This document shows, piece by piece, positions 33,186 to 40,720 of a DNA stretch of 54,872 nucleotides. The position numbers were made by a program, and so were the translations under genes. This DNA comes from BP-133 sp040756995 (GTDB taxonomy: Bacteria; Actinomycetota; Acidimicrobiia; IMCC26256; BP-133), in assembly GCA_040756995.1 (NCBI GenBank), contig JBFLYK010000040.1, positions 1 to 54,872 of the forward strand. Direction: 5' to 3'. The notes below the pieces were generated by a model. It was given only the letters and a program-made list of their open reading frames with translations. It was not told where the DNA came from and searched no databases. Position 1 is the stretch's first letter. Each line of letters begins with the position of its first letter.

Positions 33186-34268
33186 ATGAGCGACACCACG
33201 ATCACCGTCGACCGTCCCGTTCTTCTGCGGCGGTCCACACCCGAAGCCCTCCGACTCGTGGCCGCCGGGCGGCGCTCCCGCCGGGCCCGGAGCGTCGCCG
33301 TCGGCGCCGCCCTGGCCATCGTCGGTGCCGTTCTCTTCTGCGCCAGCCTGTCGGTCGGCGACTTCCCCATCCCCCTCGTCGACGTCGTGCCGGCCGTGTT
33401 CGGCTTCGGCAACGGTGATTCGGACTTCATCATCCGCACGCTGCGCCTCCCGAGGGCCCTCACCGCCGTGCTCGTGGGTGCCGCCTTCGGCCTGTCGGGC
33501 GCCATCTTCCAGACGCTGGCCCGCAACCCGCTGGCCAGCCCCGACATCATCGGGATCACGGCCGGCGCCAGCGCCGCGGCGGTCTTCGCCATCGTCATCC
33601 TGGGCGCCGCCTCCGGAGCGGTGGCCCTCTCCGCTCTCGCCGGCGCGCTCCTCACCGCCGTGGCCATCTACCTGTTGGCCTGGAAGCGGGGCGTCTCCAG
33701 CTACCGGCTGGTCCTGGTCGGCATCGGTGCCGCCGCCGTGCTGTTCAGCATCACCCAGTACATCCTGACCCGGGCGGAGATCTTCGAGGCGCAGCGGGCT
33801 GTGGTCTGGCTGACCGGCAGCCTCAACGGCCGGGGCTGGGAACACGTCCGCCCGGTCGCCCTGGCCGTCGGCCTCCTGACCCCGGCGGCCCTCGTGCTGG
33901 CCCGGCCGCTGGGAGCCCTGCAGCTGGGCGACGACACGGCCAAAGGAATCGGCGCCCCGGTGGAGCGGTCGCGGCTGGCCCTCGTGCTCGTGGGTGTGGC
34001 GCTGGCGGCCGTCGCCACCGCCTCGGCCGGACCGGTCGCCTTCGTGGCCTTCGTGGCCGCTCCGATCGCCCGGCGGCTGACCCGGTCCAGCCCCGCCCTC
34101 CTGCCGGCCGCCCTGGCCGGCGCGGTGCTGATGTTGGCCTCCGACCTGGTGGGACGGCGGATGTTCGCCCCTACGGAACTGCCGGTCGGGATCATCACCG
34201 GGATCATCGGCGGCCCCTACCTCCTGTGGCTCCTCGCCCGGGCCAACCGCATCGGAAAGGGTGGATGA
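33186..34268 (+). CDS. Iron-siderophore ABC transporter permease (FecCD family), subunit 2
   Basis: This 360-residue second FecCD-type permease begins directly after the stop of the first with no gap. Family motifs are LRLPRALTAVLVGAAFGLSG, NPLASPDIIGITAGASAAAV and FVAAPIARRLTRSSPALLP. The C-terminus is GIITGIIGGPYLLWLLARAN. It pairs with the preceding permease as a heterodimeric channel. Its stop overlaps the ATG of the ATPase gene (ATGA). Confidence 0.93.
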   Translation: MSDTTITVDRPVLLRRSTPEALRLVAAGRRSRRARSVAVGAALAIVGAVLFCASLSVGDFPIPLVDVVPAVFGFGNGDSDFIIRTLRLPRALTAVLVGAAFGLSGAIFQTLARNPLASPDIIGITAGASAAAVFAIVILGAASGAVALSALAGALLTAVAIYLLAWKRGVSSYRLVLVGIGAAAVLFSITQYILTRAEIFEAQRAVVWLTGSLNGRGWEHVRPVALAVGLLTPAALVLARPLGALQLGDDTAKGIGAPVERSRLALVLVGVALAAVATASAGPVAFVAFVAAPIARRLTRSSPALLPAALAGAVLMLASDLVGRRMFAPTELPVGIITGIIGGPYLLWLLARANRIGKGG

Positions 34269-35149
34269 CCATGTCTCGCCAGGCGACCCCTACTGACGGG
34301 AACCGGCTGTCCGCCGAGCACCTGCAGCTCGGCTACGACGAGCGCGTCGTGGTCGACGACCTGAGCCTCACCATCCCGGACGGGCGGATCACGGTCATCG
34401 TCGGCGCCAACGCCTGCGGCAAGTCGACGCTGCTGCGCTCGCTGGCCCGGCTCCTCAAGCCCAAAGCGGGCGTGATCCACCTCGACGGCCGCGACATCCA
34501 CCGGCTTCCCACCAAGGATGTCGCCACCCGCCTGGGCATTCTCCCCCAGGCCCCGGTGGCGCCCGAGGGCATCACCGTGGCCGACCTCGTGGCCCGGGGC
34601 CGCTACCCCCACCAGAAGTGGCTCCGGCAGTGGACCGACGAGGACGAGGACGTGATCGCCGCCGCGCTCGAGACCACCGGCACCATCGAGCTGGCCAACC
34701 GCCCGGTGGACGAGCTCTCCGGAGGCCAGCGGCAACGGGTGTGGATCGCCATGGCCCTGGCCCAGCAGACCGACATCCTTCTCCTCGACGAGCCCACCAC
34801 CTACCTCGACCTCGCTCACCAGGTGGAGGTCCTCGACCTCCTCACCGACCTCAACCAGGCCGAAGGGCGCACCATCGTGATGGTCCTCCACGACCTGAAC
34901 CAGGCCTGCCGCTACAGCCACCACCTCGTGGCCATGCGCCAGGGCGCGATCGCCGCCGAGGGGCCGCCCTCGGAGGTCGTCACCGACGAGCTCGTCCACC
35001 ACGTCTTCGACCTCGACTGCCGGGTCGTTCCCGACCCCGTCTCCGGAACCCCACTGATCATCCCCATCGGCCGCCACGTCAACGTGGCCGCCGAGCGGGT
35101 GCCGCCGGTGGAAGCCGCCACTGCGGCGACCGCCTCGGCGAGGCGGTGA
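34265..35149 (+). CDS. Iron-siderophore ABC transporter ATP-binding protein (FepC type)
   Basis: This 294-residue ATPase powers the FecCD permease pair. Walker A is GANACGKSTLLRSLARLL, the Q-loop GILPQAPVAPEGITV, the signature ELSGGQRQRVWIAMALAQQ, Walker B ILLLDEPTTYLD and the switch histidine VLHDLNQACRYSHHL. These match FepC-type proteins closely. The ATG at 34265 overlaps the upstream stop; a second ATG two codons later is possible. It overlaps the next gene by GTGA. Confidence 0.94.
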   Translation: MTMSRQATPTDGNRLSAEHLQLGYDERVVVDDLSLTIPDGRITVIVGANACGKSTLLRSLARLLKPKAGVIHLDGRDIHRLPTKDVATRLGILPQAPVAPEGITVADLVARGRYPHQKWLRQWTDEDEDVIAAALETTGTIELANRPVDELSGGQRQRVWIAMALAQQTDILLLDEPTTYLDLAHQVEVLDLLTDLNQAEGRTIVMVLHDLNQACRYSHHLVAMRQGAIAAEGPPSEVVTDELVHHVFDLDCRVVPDPVSGTPLIIPIGRHVNVAAERVPPVEAATAATASARR

Positions 35150-36108
35150 CCGCCGAACGTCCGCTCGTCCTGTCCCTGGCGCTTCCCGGGCCCGGGCCGG
35201 ACGTCTGGCTGGCCGAACACCTCGCCGGCCAGTACGACAAATGGGCCAGCGGCGCTTCCGGATCGCCGGTCTCGGTCGACGGCATCGTGGCCAACGGCGC
35301 CGAAGTCCTCGCCGCGGCGCACCGCCGGCTGGTGGCCGCGGGGACGCCGGCCCCGGCGGCGGCCATCTATCTCGCCGGCTGGTTCGGAGGGGCGCTGGCC
35401 GACGCTACCGGTTTCGTGCTGGCCGCGGCCGGCGCCGGACTGCTCGTCGACCCGGGAACCGTGCGCCTCACGCTCCACCCCGGGGGCTGGCCCGAGCGGG
35501 TCCACCCCGCTCCCCGGGTCGTCGTGGCCGGCGACCATCCCTGGGCGGCCCGGCCACCGGCGCCCGAAACCGGCGCCGAGGTCACCGTCGTGGAGCGGCC
35601 GGAGCAGGTCGTGCGAGCGGCGGTCGAGGCGCTGGTCGCCACGGCGACCCCGCTCGTCGAGGCGTGCCGGGGCCTGGCCCGGGTGGGCCGGGCCGGTCTG
35701 TGGAACGAGATCGGCGACCGGCTCGGCGCGGCACTCGCCTTCGTCCAGCTCGACCTTCCCGTCACGCCGGCGATGGTCCGGATCCTGGCCGCCGCCACCT
35801 CGGCTCCCGGTGTGCCATGGCGGGCCCGGCCCCGGCTCGGCTTCGCCGCCTCGGCGCTCCTCGGCCGGGTGCACGTCGTCCAGAAGGGCGGCTGCTGCCT
35901 GGCCTACACCGCGCCGCCGCCCTCGCCTGAGGACGCCGGCCGAATGGACGACGAACGGGGTTTCGCCGACCTGCCCGGCACTCCTCACTACTGCTCCACC
36001 TGCTCATTCCGCCCCGCCGGCGACTGCGATGCCCGCCAGATCCTCTGGCTGGAGCAGGAGCACGCCCGGCGCCTAGCCCCCAACCCGATCGGAGGACACT
36101 CCCCATGA
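35146..36108 (+). CDS. FhuF-like ferric-siderophore reductase with 2Fe-2S motif
   Basis: This 320-residue cytoplasmic protein has a C-terminus with the FhuF-type cluster motif: Cys250-Cys251 in KGGCCLAYT, then Cys283 and Cys286 in HYCSTCSFRPAGDCDARQ. Such proteins bind a [2Fe-2S] cluster and reduce iron in imported ferric siderophores, releasing Fe2+. The N-terminal 200 residues match the FhuF/IucA-C-like arrangement only loosely. An additional Cys294 follows the motif. Its position between the ATPase and a second binding protein, coupled on both sides (GTGA, ATGA), strongly supports a role in siderophore iron release. Confidence 0.85.
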   Translation: MTAERPLVLSLALPGPGPDVWLAEHLAGQYDKWASGASGSPVSVDGIVANGAEVLAAAHRRLVAAGTPAPAAAIYLAGWFGGALADATGFVLAAAGAGLLVDPGTVRLTLHPGGWPERVHPAPRVVVAGDHPWAARPPAPETGAEVTVVERPEQVVRAAVEALVATATPLVEACRGLARVGRAGLWNEIGDRLGAALAFVQLDLPVTPAMVRILAAATSAPGVPWRARPRLGFAASALLGRVHVVQKGGCCLAYTAPPPSPEDAGRMDDERGFADLPGTPHYCSTCSFRPAGDCDARQILWLEQEHARRLAPNPIGGHSP

Positions 36109-37058
36109 CTCGAAACCACACGCCTTCCCGGCCGACGCGCCGGACGTTCCTGCTGGCCAGCGTCGCCCTCCTCGCCGGCGTGGCCTGCGGCGGATCGTCG
36201 GGCGACGACGACCGGGCCAAGGCCACCCGCACCGTCACCCACGCCATGGGCACCACCGAGGTGCCGGCCGAGCCGAAGCGGGTGGTGGTACTCGACACCG
36301 GCGAGCTCGACACCGCCGTCACCCTCGGGGTGGTTCCCATCGGAGCGGTGCGGGCACCGGTCGACGACGGCCTGCTCGACTACCTCGGCGACCAGACGGC
36401 CGAGATCAAGCTGGTGGGAGCCATCGCCCAGCCGAACCTGGAGCTCATCGCCGGGCTCAAGCCCGATCTCATTCTCTCCAGCAAGGTCCGCGACGAGGCC
36501 CGCTACGAGGCTCTGTCCAAGATCGCCCCCACCGTGTTCAGCGAGACGCCGGCCAAGTGGAAAGAGAACTTCCTCCTCAACGGCCAGGCCCTGGGCAAGG
36601 AGGCCGAAGCCAAGAAGCTCCTGGCCGACTACGAAGCCCGGGCCGACGAGCTCGGGAAGCGACTGGGCAACCCCGGAGCGATCACGGCCAGCGTCGTCCG
36701 CTTTCTCGCCGGCGAGATCCGCCTCTACACCCCGCCCTCCTACATCGGCACCGTCCTGAGCGACGTCGGGCTGGCCCATCCGCCCGTCACCAACGGGGTG
36801 ACCAAGATCAACGTCACCCTGAGCAACGAGCAGATCCCCCAGGCGGACGGCGACATCATCTTCGTCTCGACCTACGGGCCCAAGAAGGACACTCCCTACG
36901 ACCAGGTGACCGCCGGCCCGCTGTGGCCCCAGCTCAAGGCCGTCAAGGCCGGGAAGGCCCACGAGGTGAACGACGAAACCTGGTTCCTCGGGCTGGGCGT
37001 CGGCGCCGCCAACCGCGTCCTCGACGACCTGGAGCGCTTCCTGCCGCAGGGCCAGTGA
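36105..37058 (+). CDS. Iron-siderophore ABC transporter, second substrate-binding lipoprotein
   Basis: This 317-residue TroA-superfamily protein has a signal combining a twin-arginine-like segment (PTRRTFLLASVALLAGVAC) and a lipobox. The mature part has the family opening THAMGTTEVPAEPKRVVVLD, LIAGLKPDLILSSKVRDEA and a C-terminal LKAVKAGKAHEVNDETWFLG. It is the sixth and last gene of the operon and probably broadens substrate range by sharing the single permease/ATPase. A strong hairpin follows its stop. Confidence 0.9.
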   Translation: MTRNHTPSRPTRRTFLLASVALLAGVACGGSSGDDDRAKATRTVTHAMGTTEVPAEPKRVVVLDTGELDTAVTLGVVPIGAVRAPVDDGLLDYLGDQTAEIKLVGAIAQPNLELIAGLKPDLILSSKVRDEARYEALSKIAPTVFSETPAKWKENFLLNGQALGKEAEAKKLLADYEARADELGKRLGNPGAITASVVRFLAGEIRLYTPPSYIGTVLSDVGLAHPPVTNGVTKINVTLSNEQIPQADGDIIFVSTYGPKKDTPYDQVTAGPLWPQLKAVKAGKAHEVNDETWFLGLGVGAANRVLDDLERFLPQGQ

Positions 37059-37067
37059 CCACGCGGG

Positions 37068-37097
37068 GACGGGGCGGCACCACCATGCCGCCCCGTC
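37068..37097. terminator. Bidirectional hairpin terminator
   Basis: GACGGGGCGGCA (37068-37079) and TGCCGCCCCGTC (37086-37097) form a perfect 12-bp stem with a 6-base loop between the convergent siderophore operon and bacterioferritin genes. Confidence 0.7.
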
Positions 37098-37115
37098 TCC
37101 GACGGCGAGAGGACT

Positions 37116-37580
37116 TCAGACTGCGGTGGAGAGGTAGAGCTGCTCGCCGAGTTGTCCGATGAGCTCGAGCTGGGTCTCCAGCCAGTCAACGTGCTCCTCT
37201 GACTCCTTGAGGATCTCGTCGAGGAGGAGGCGGGTGCCTTCGTCCCCTGAAGACCGGCTGGCTTCGATCCCCCGGTTCAGCCGCCCGACATGTTCTGTTT
37301 CGAGGGCGAGATCCACTTCAAACTGCTCCTTCACCCGCTCGCCGATCCGGACGGTGGCCAGCCGCTGCATGTTGGGGATACCTTCCAGAAAAAGCACACG
37401 CTCGATTACCTTTTCGGCGTGCTTCATTTCCCCGAAAGACTCATGCCGGATCTTCTCCGCAATTCGCTCATATCCCCAGTTCGAGCACATCTTGGCATGG
37501 ATGAAGTACTGGTTGATGGCCGTCAACTCGGCCGTGAGCACATCGTTCAGCAGATCGATGATGCCCTCGCTCGCCTTCAT
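37116..37580 (-). CDS. bfr: Bacterioferritin
   Basis: This 154-residue haem-binding ferritin stores iron in a 24-mer shell. Ligands occur at canonical numbering: Glu18 (LTAELTAINQYF), Glu51, the haem ligand Met52, His54 (SFGEMKHAEKVIER), Glu94 (LALETEH) and His130 (SEEHVDWLETQLELI). Position 127, Glu in E. coli Bfr, reads Ser here with acidic residues on both sides, which may be an alignment shift. AGGAGG 5 bp before the ATG at 37580 fixes the start; an in-frame ATG 24 bp upstream is less likely. It converges with the siderophore operon. Confidence 0.93.
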   Translation of the reverse strand: MKASEGIIDLLNDVLTAELTAINQYFIHAKMCSNWGYERIAEKIRHESFGEMKHAEKVIERVLFLEGIPNMQRLATVRIGERVKEQFEVDLALETEHVGRLNRGIEASRSSGDEGTRLLLDEILKESEEHVDWLETQLELIGQLGEQLYLSTAV

Positions 37581-37702
37581 GGCGCCTCCTGTCTCGATCT
37601 TCAATTCCGGGGCAAGGTAGCGGCCTTTTCGGGACGCAGCAAAACATCAAGGGCGCCTTATTTCTTCTATTCGGACCGTCTCCTATTACGAGAAAGGGAG
37701 GC

Positions 37703-38051
37703 TTGGTTTCGCTCCTTGCTCGGGCGCTGGGCCGGCGTCTTGATAGGCGTGCCGATGAAAGACTCATTGGCGCGCTGGCCCGGGCCGAGGCGGTGTGCCC
37801 GCCGGCCGACCGGGCGGGCCTCAGCTGTCTCACTGGCCCGGGCGGCGCTCGCCGACCCGGCCGTGTTGCTCCTCGACGAAGCCACCGCCGACATCGATCC
37901 CGCCACCGAGTCACTCGTCAGCGGCGCCCTGGAACGGCTCACCGCCGGACGGACGGTGGTGGTCGTCGCCCACCGGCCCACCACCGCGGCCCGTTGCCGG
38001 CGGATCGTCACCGTGGCGGGAGGCCGTGTCGTGTCCGACCAGCCGACATGA
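37703..38051 (+). pseudogene. Remnant of an ABC transporter nucleotide-binding domain
   Basis: The last 70 codons (37830-38051) encode the end of an ABC exporter-type NBD: SLARAALADPAVLLLDEATA, then a switch histidine in VVVVAHRPTTAARC. Just upstream, another frame reads ERLIGALARAEA and then GLS, as expected before the signature. The frames meet near 37825, where the GGQ part of LSGGQ should be, so a small out-of-frame deletion removed it. No membrane domain or Walker A remains. It looks like the decayed end of an ABC half-transporter in the iron island. Confidence 0.7.
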
Positions 38052-38181
38052 TCCGGTCGCCGAGTCGTGGCGGGTGTTTTCAAAAGGCGGTTAAAGGACG
38101 GATCGACATTCGGTCGATTTCCGGCAAGTCGTTCGCTCCTCTCGCCGGCGGCCAAGGTGTTGGGTCGGCGAAGTCAAAGAG

Positions 38182-38195
38182 TTCGGCCGTCCTAA
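38182..38195. promoter_or_regulatory. Iron box (TTCGG-CCGT-CCTAA)
   Basis: One mismatch from TTAGG-N4-CCTAA. It lies 37 bp upstream of the ATG of the secreted ferrochelatase-like gene, the same distance as the iron box of the siderophore operon. Confidence 0.55.
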
Positions 38196-38232
38196 CTCCG
38201 GGGGGCACCTGCTTGACCAAGGAGACGCCGAC

Positions 38233-39603
38233 ATGCCGTCCCAGCACCGACCACGTCGCATCCTCACACTCCTCGCCGGCATCACGCTGTGCCTCAGCCT
38301 GTTGGTCGCCGGAGCCGTCGTCCCCGCCGGAGCCCATGAAACCGGGCGGGTGGGAATCCTCATCGCCGATCACGGCGAACCGGTGGAGTTCAACGAGCGG
38401 ACCTACGGCAGCTTCCGCACGTTCCTCGAGCACCTGATCGAACTCGGCACCATCCCCCGGGCGGTGCTGTTCGCCGAGACCGGCACCATCCTCCAGGACC
38501 GCCACTGCTACGCCTGCCCGGCGCCCAGCCCCAACCCCGAACTCGTCGACGGCTGGGGCCGCCCCTTCACCGGGGAGGCCGCCTTCGTACCCGCCGATGC
38601 GAGGACCCGTACCCCGGCCCACTACCGCAGCTCCACCGGACCGGGCGTGGGTGAGCCCGACTTCTACGAGCACGCCGGGCACAGCACGCGGATCGAGTGG
38701 GCGGCGATGGCCAACCACTCCCCGAACTACGAACAGACCCTGAGGCAGAAGGAGGCCGTCATCCGGCGGCTGCGGGACCGCTACAACCGCGCCAACCCGG
38801 CCATCCGGGTCGGCTACCACATCAACCCCCACGTCGACGGCAGCCTCAGCATCGCCGAGGCCGTCCGGCAGCTCGTGCAGGAAGACCACGTCGGCCACAT
38901 CGTCGTCGCCTACCACGGAGTGGGGTTCTCCGACATCATGCAGACCCACATGATCCGCCACGAGATCCACGAGGAACTCGAGGCGCTCGGCTCCCACGTG
39001 CCGCTCACCCACGCCGACCCCATGTGGAAGAGCGACTGGTACATCAAGTCGGTGGTCGAGAAACTGCGGGCGGAGTTGGACAAGCTGCCGGGCCGGGCCA
39101 AGGTGGCCGTCCACCTCTCGGCCCACGGCCTGGCCCTCACGAACTGCGGCACCTACGACTGCCGTAACGACGGCTACCACGAGTTCGCCTCCGGCCTGTT
39201 CGCCGCCACCAAGGCGGCCATCGAAAAGGAGGTGCGCTGGTCCGGCCAGATCGGGGTCTTCCACCTCTACGGCGAAGGGGCCGACCCTGCCCGGGACCCT
39301 GACAACCTCGTCGACAGCCCCACCGAGGCGCTGGCCAAGCGCAAGGCCGCCGGCTATCAGTACGTGATCGACATCCCCTACGGGTTCCGGGCGGACTCCC
39401 GCGACACTCTGATCGTGCTGCGCAGGAGCTACGGGCTGACGCCGCCCGACTGGGACGCCGCCTACGAAACCCGGTTCGTGCGCGACGGCCTGCCGGTCAA
39501 GATCACCAACTCCTCCTTCGGAGTGGAGCACAAGATCCGGGCCTTCGAGGAGGTCATCCGCCGAGCCCTCGACCCCGTTCTCGGCGTCGCCGGCTCCCAC
39601 TGA
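38233..39603 (+). CDS. Secreted ferrochelatase-like protein
   Basis: This 456-residue protein has a clear signal peptide (LLAGITLCLSLLVAGAVVPA; cleavage near Ala34). The mature chain resembles class II metal chelatases: a first strand VGILIADHGEP (His47), a mid-chain VVAYHGVGFSD (His228), then VHLSAHGLAL (His298), matching the ferrochelatase S-x-H-G motif. The late IPYGFRADSRDTLIVLRRS resembles the second ferrochelatase motif PIGFVSDHxETLYELD, with Ser and Asp replacing the His and Glu. Known ferrochelatases act in the cytoplasm; an exported one under an iron box could remove iron from haem or handle metal-porphyrins outside. Substrate and direction are unknown. Confidence 0.75.
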   Translation: MPSQHRPRRILTLLAGITLCLSLLVAGAVVPAGAHETGRVGILIADHGEPVEFNERTYGSFRTFLEHLIELGTIPRAVLFAETGTILQDRHCYACPAPSPNPELVDGWGRPFTGEAAFVPADARTRTPAHYRSSTGPGVGEPDFYEHAGHSTRIEWAAMANHSPNYEQTLRQKEAVIRRLRDRYNRANPAIRVGYHINPHVDGSLSIAEAVRQLVQEDHVGHIVVAYHGVGFSDIMQTHMIRHEIHEELEALGSHVPLTHADPMWKSDWYIKSVVEKLRAELDKLPGRAKVAVHLSAHGLALTNCGTYDCRNDGYHEFASGLFAATKAAIEKEVRWSGQIGVFHLYGEGADPARDPDNLVDSPTEALAKRKAAGYQYVIDIPYGFRADSRDTLIVLRRSYGLTPPDWDAAYETRFVRDGLPVKITNSSFGVEHKIRAFEEVIRRALDPVLGVAGSH

Positions 39604-39639
39604 GGACGACCGACACCGGACCGGACTTCGCCGGAGAAG

Positions 39640-39675
39640 TCAGGTGCCCCTCAGCCCGAGCCGGGGGGCACCTGA
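39640..39675. terminator. Bidirectional hairpin terminator
   Basis: TCAGGTGCCCC (39640-39650) pairs perfectly with GGGGCACCTGA (39665-39675) between the convergent ferrochelatase-like and bicupin genes. Confidence 0.7.
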
Positions 39676-39686
39676 CCACCGGCCGT

Positions 39687-40589
39687 TCAACCGGCGGTGA
39701 GCGCTGACTCGGGGCAGTTGGACGGTGGGACTGCCGGGGTCATCCGCGGGACGTCGGCCGGGTGCGTCGATGGGACCTGGAACGCCACCACGTAGTACTC
39801 CGCCGCCTCGGTCCCGGGATTGGTGATGAGCTGCGGTCGGTCGCGGGCGTCGTGGACGTACGCTCCGCCCGGCTCGTAGGTGGCCGTCTCCTCGCAGCCG
39901 GTCCGGACGGTGGTGCTTCCGGCGGCCTGGACGATGAACCCCGGATCAGGGAGGTGGTGCCACCCGCTGCTGGAACCCGGAGCGAGACGGTAGCGATAGA
40001 GGGCGATCTGGTCGTGGTCCACCTGGTCGAAGGCGGCGCCCGTGGACATGCGGGCCTCGGCGAGGTCCTGCACCTCGGCCGCGGCGCCGGTGGGGCAAGC
40101 CTCAACGGCCCGGGGAGGATCGACCTCCTGGGTGCCGTGCCGGTGCTTCTGGTCGTCACGCTGTACGGCCCCGACCGCCCCGGAGACCACCGCCACGATC
40201 TCGGCCCGCTCAGCGCCGTCGTTGACGGTGACACCACCAATGGTCTCCGCCGCTAACGACCGCGGCATGTAGTAGCCCACTGGAGCACGCCACAGCTGCG
40301 CCCGGGAGCAGCCCAGGTAGTTCGACATCCTCCCCGCCTGGACGAGGGCGAGAACGGTTCCCTCCTCTGCGTCCCAGTCGACGACCTCGCCGGGATCGAG
40401 GATGTACCGGCGCAGCGTCACCGACTTCCCCGCGTCGACCGGGAACGTGAAGTCGCCGAAGGCGATCGACGCCGCCTCGGTCGTAACGGTGGGCAGCGGC
40501 GCAGCGGCGGCCGACGCACCTGTGGTGGTCAATGACGGCGTCAGGAGAGCAGATGCGGCGATCACGGCTACGGCAGCGAAGTTCGACAT
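39687..40589 (-). CDS. Exported bicupin-like protein
   Basis: This 300-residue protein has an N-terminal signal (FAAVAVIAASALLTPSL) and two cupin-like halves. The first (YILDPGEVVDWDAEEGTVLA) lacks metal-ligand histidines. The second has a cupin-1-like GSSSGWHHLPDPGFIVQAAG and a cupin-2-like YEPGGAYVHDARDRPQL, so it probably binds one metal. Paired cysteines (LGCSRA, EACPTG, RTGCEE) suggest disulfides. The ATG at 40589 is chosen because a signal peptide follows and an iron box (40605-40618) sits 15 bp upstream. It diverges from an iron-siderophore binding protein gene. The enzymatic role is unknown. Confidence 0.75.
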   Translation of the reverse strand: MSNFAAVAVIAASALLTPSLTTTGASAAAAPLPTVTTEAASIAFGDFTFPVDAGKSVTLRRYILDPGEVVDWDAEEGTVLALVQAGRMSNYLGCSRAQLWRAPVGYYMPRSLAAETIGGVTVNDGAERAEIVAVVSGAVGAVQRDDQKHRHGTQEVDPPRAVEACPTGAAAEVQDLAEARMSTGAAFDQVDHDQIALYRYRLAPGSSSGWHHLPDPGFIVQAAGSTTVRTGCEETATYEPGGAYVHDARDRPQLITNPGTEAAEYYVVAFQVPSTHPADVPRMTPAVPPSNCPESALTAG

Positions 40590-40604
40590 GTCCCACCCCC
40601 AGAG

Positions 40605-40618
40605 TAAGGAACGCCTAA
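40605..40618. promoter_or_regulatory. Iron box (TAAGG-AACG-CCTAA) upstream of the bicupin gene
   Basis: One mismatch from the consensus; 15 bp upstream of the bicupin ATG on the minus strand. A further TTAGG half-site follows at 40622-40626. Confidence 0.6.
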
Positions 40619-40659
40619 ACCTTAGGGCGCCACTGACTGGAAAGTCCTTCCGGAATCTC

Positions 40660-40673
40660 TTAGGCATGCCTAA
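40660..40673. promoter_or_regulatory. Iron box (TTAGG-CATG-CCTAA) upstream of an iron-siderophore binding protein
   Basis: This perfect 14-bp palindrome is the best copy in the window. It lies directly before a TGATAT -10-like sequence (40678-40683) and 47 bp upstream of the ATG at 40721. Binding here would occlude the promoter. Confidence 0.7.
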
Positions 40674-40720
40674 TCTTTGATATTCGGGCGGTTGAAGCCC
40701 GTATCCAGAGGAGCCAGGTG

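Noticed and set aside
37647..37660. TCAAGG-GCGCCTTA near bacterioferritin as an iron box
   Set aside because: Only part of each arm matches TTAGG-N4-CCTAA and its distance to the gene is larger; too weak to call.
9153..40673. Calling the boxes classical 19-bp DtxR/IdeR sites
   Set aside because: The TTAGG and CCTAA arms are 4 bp apart rather than 9, consistently across copies, so the classical box does not fit.
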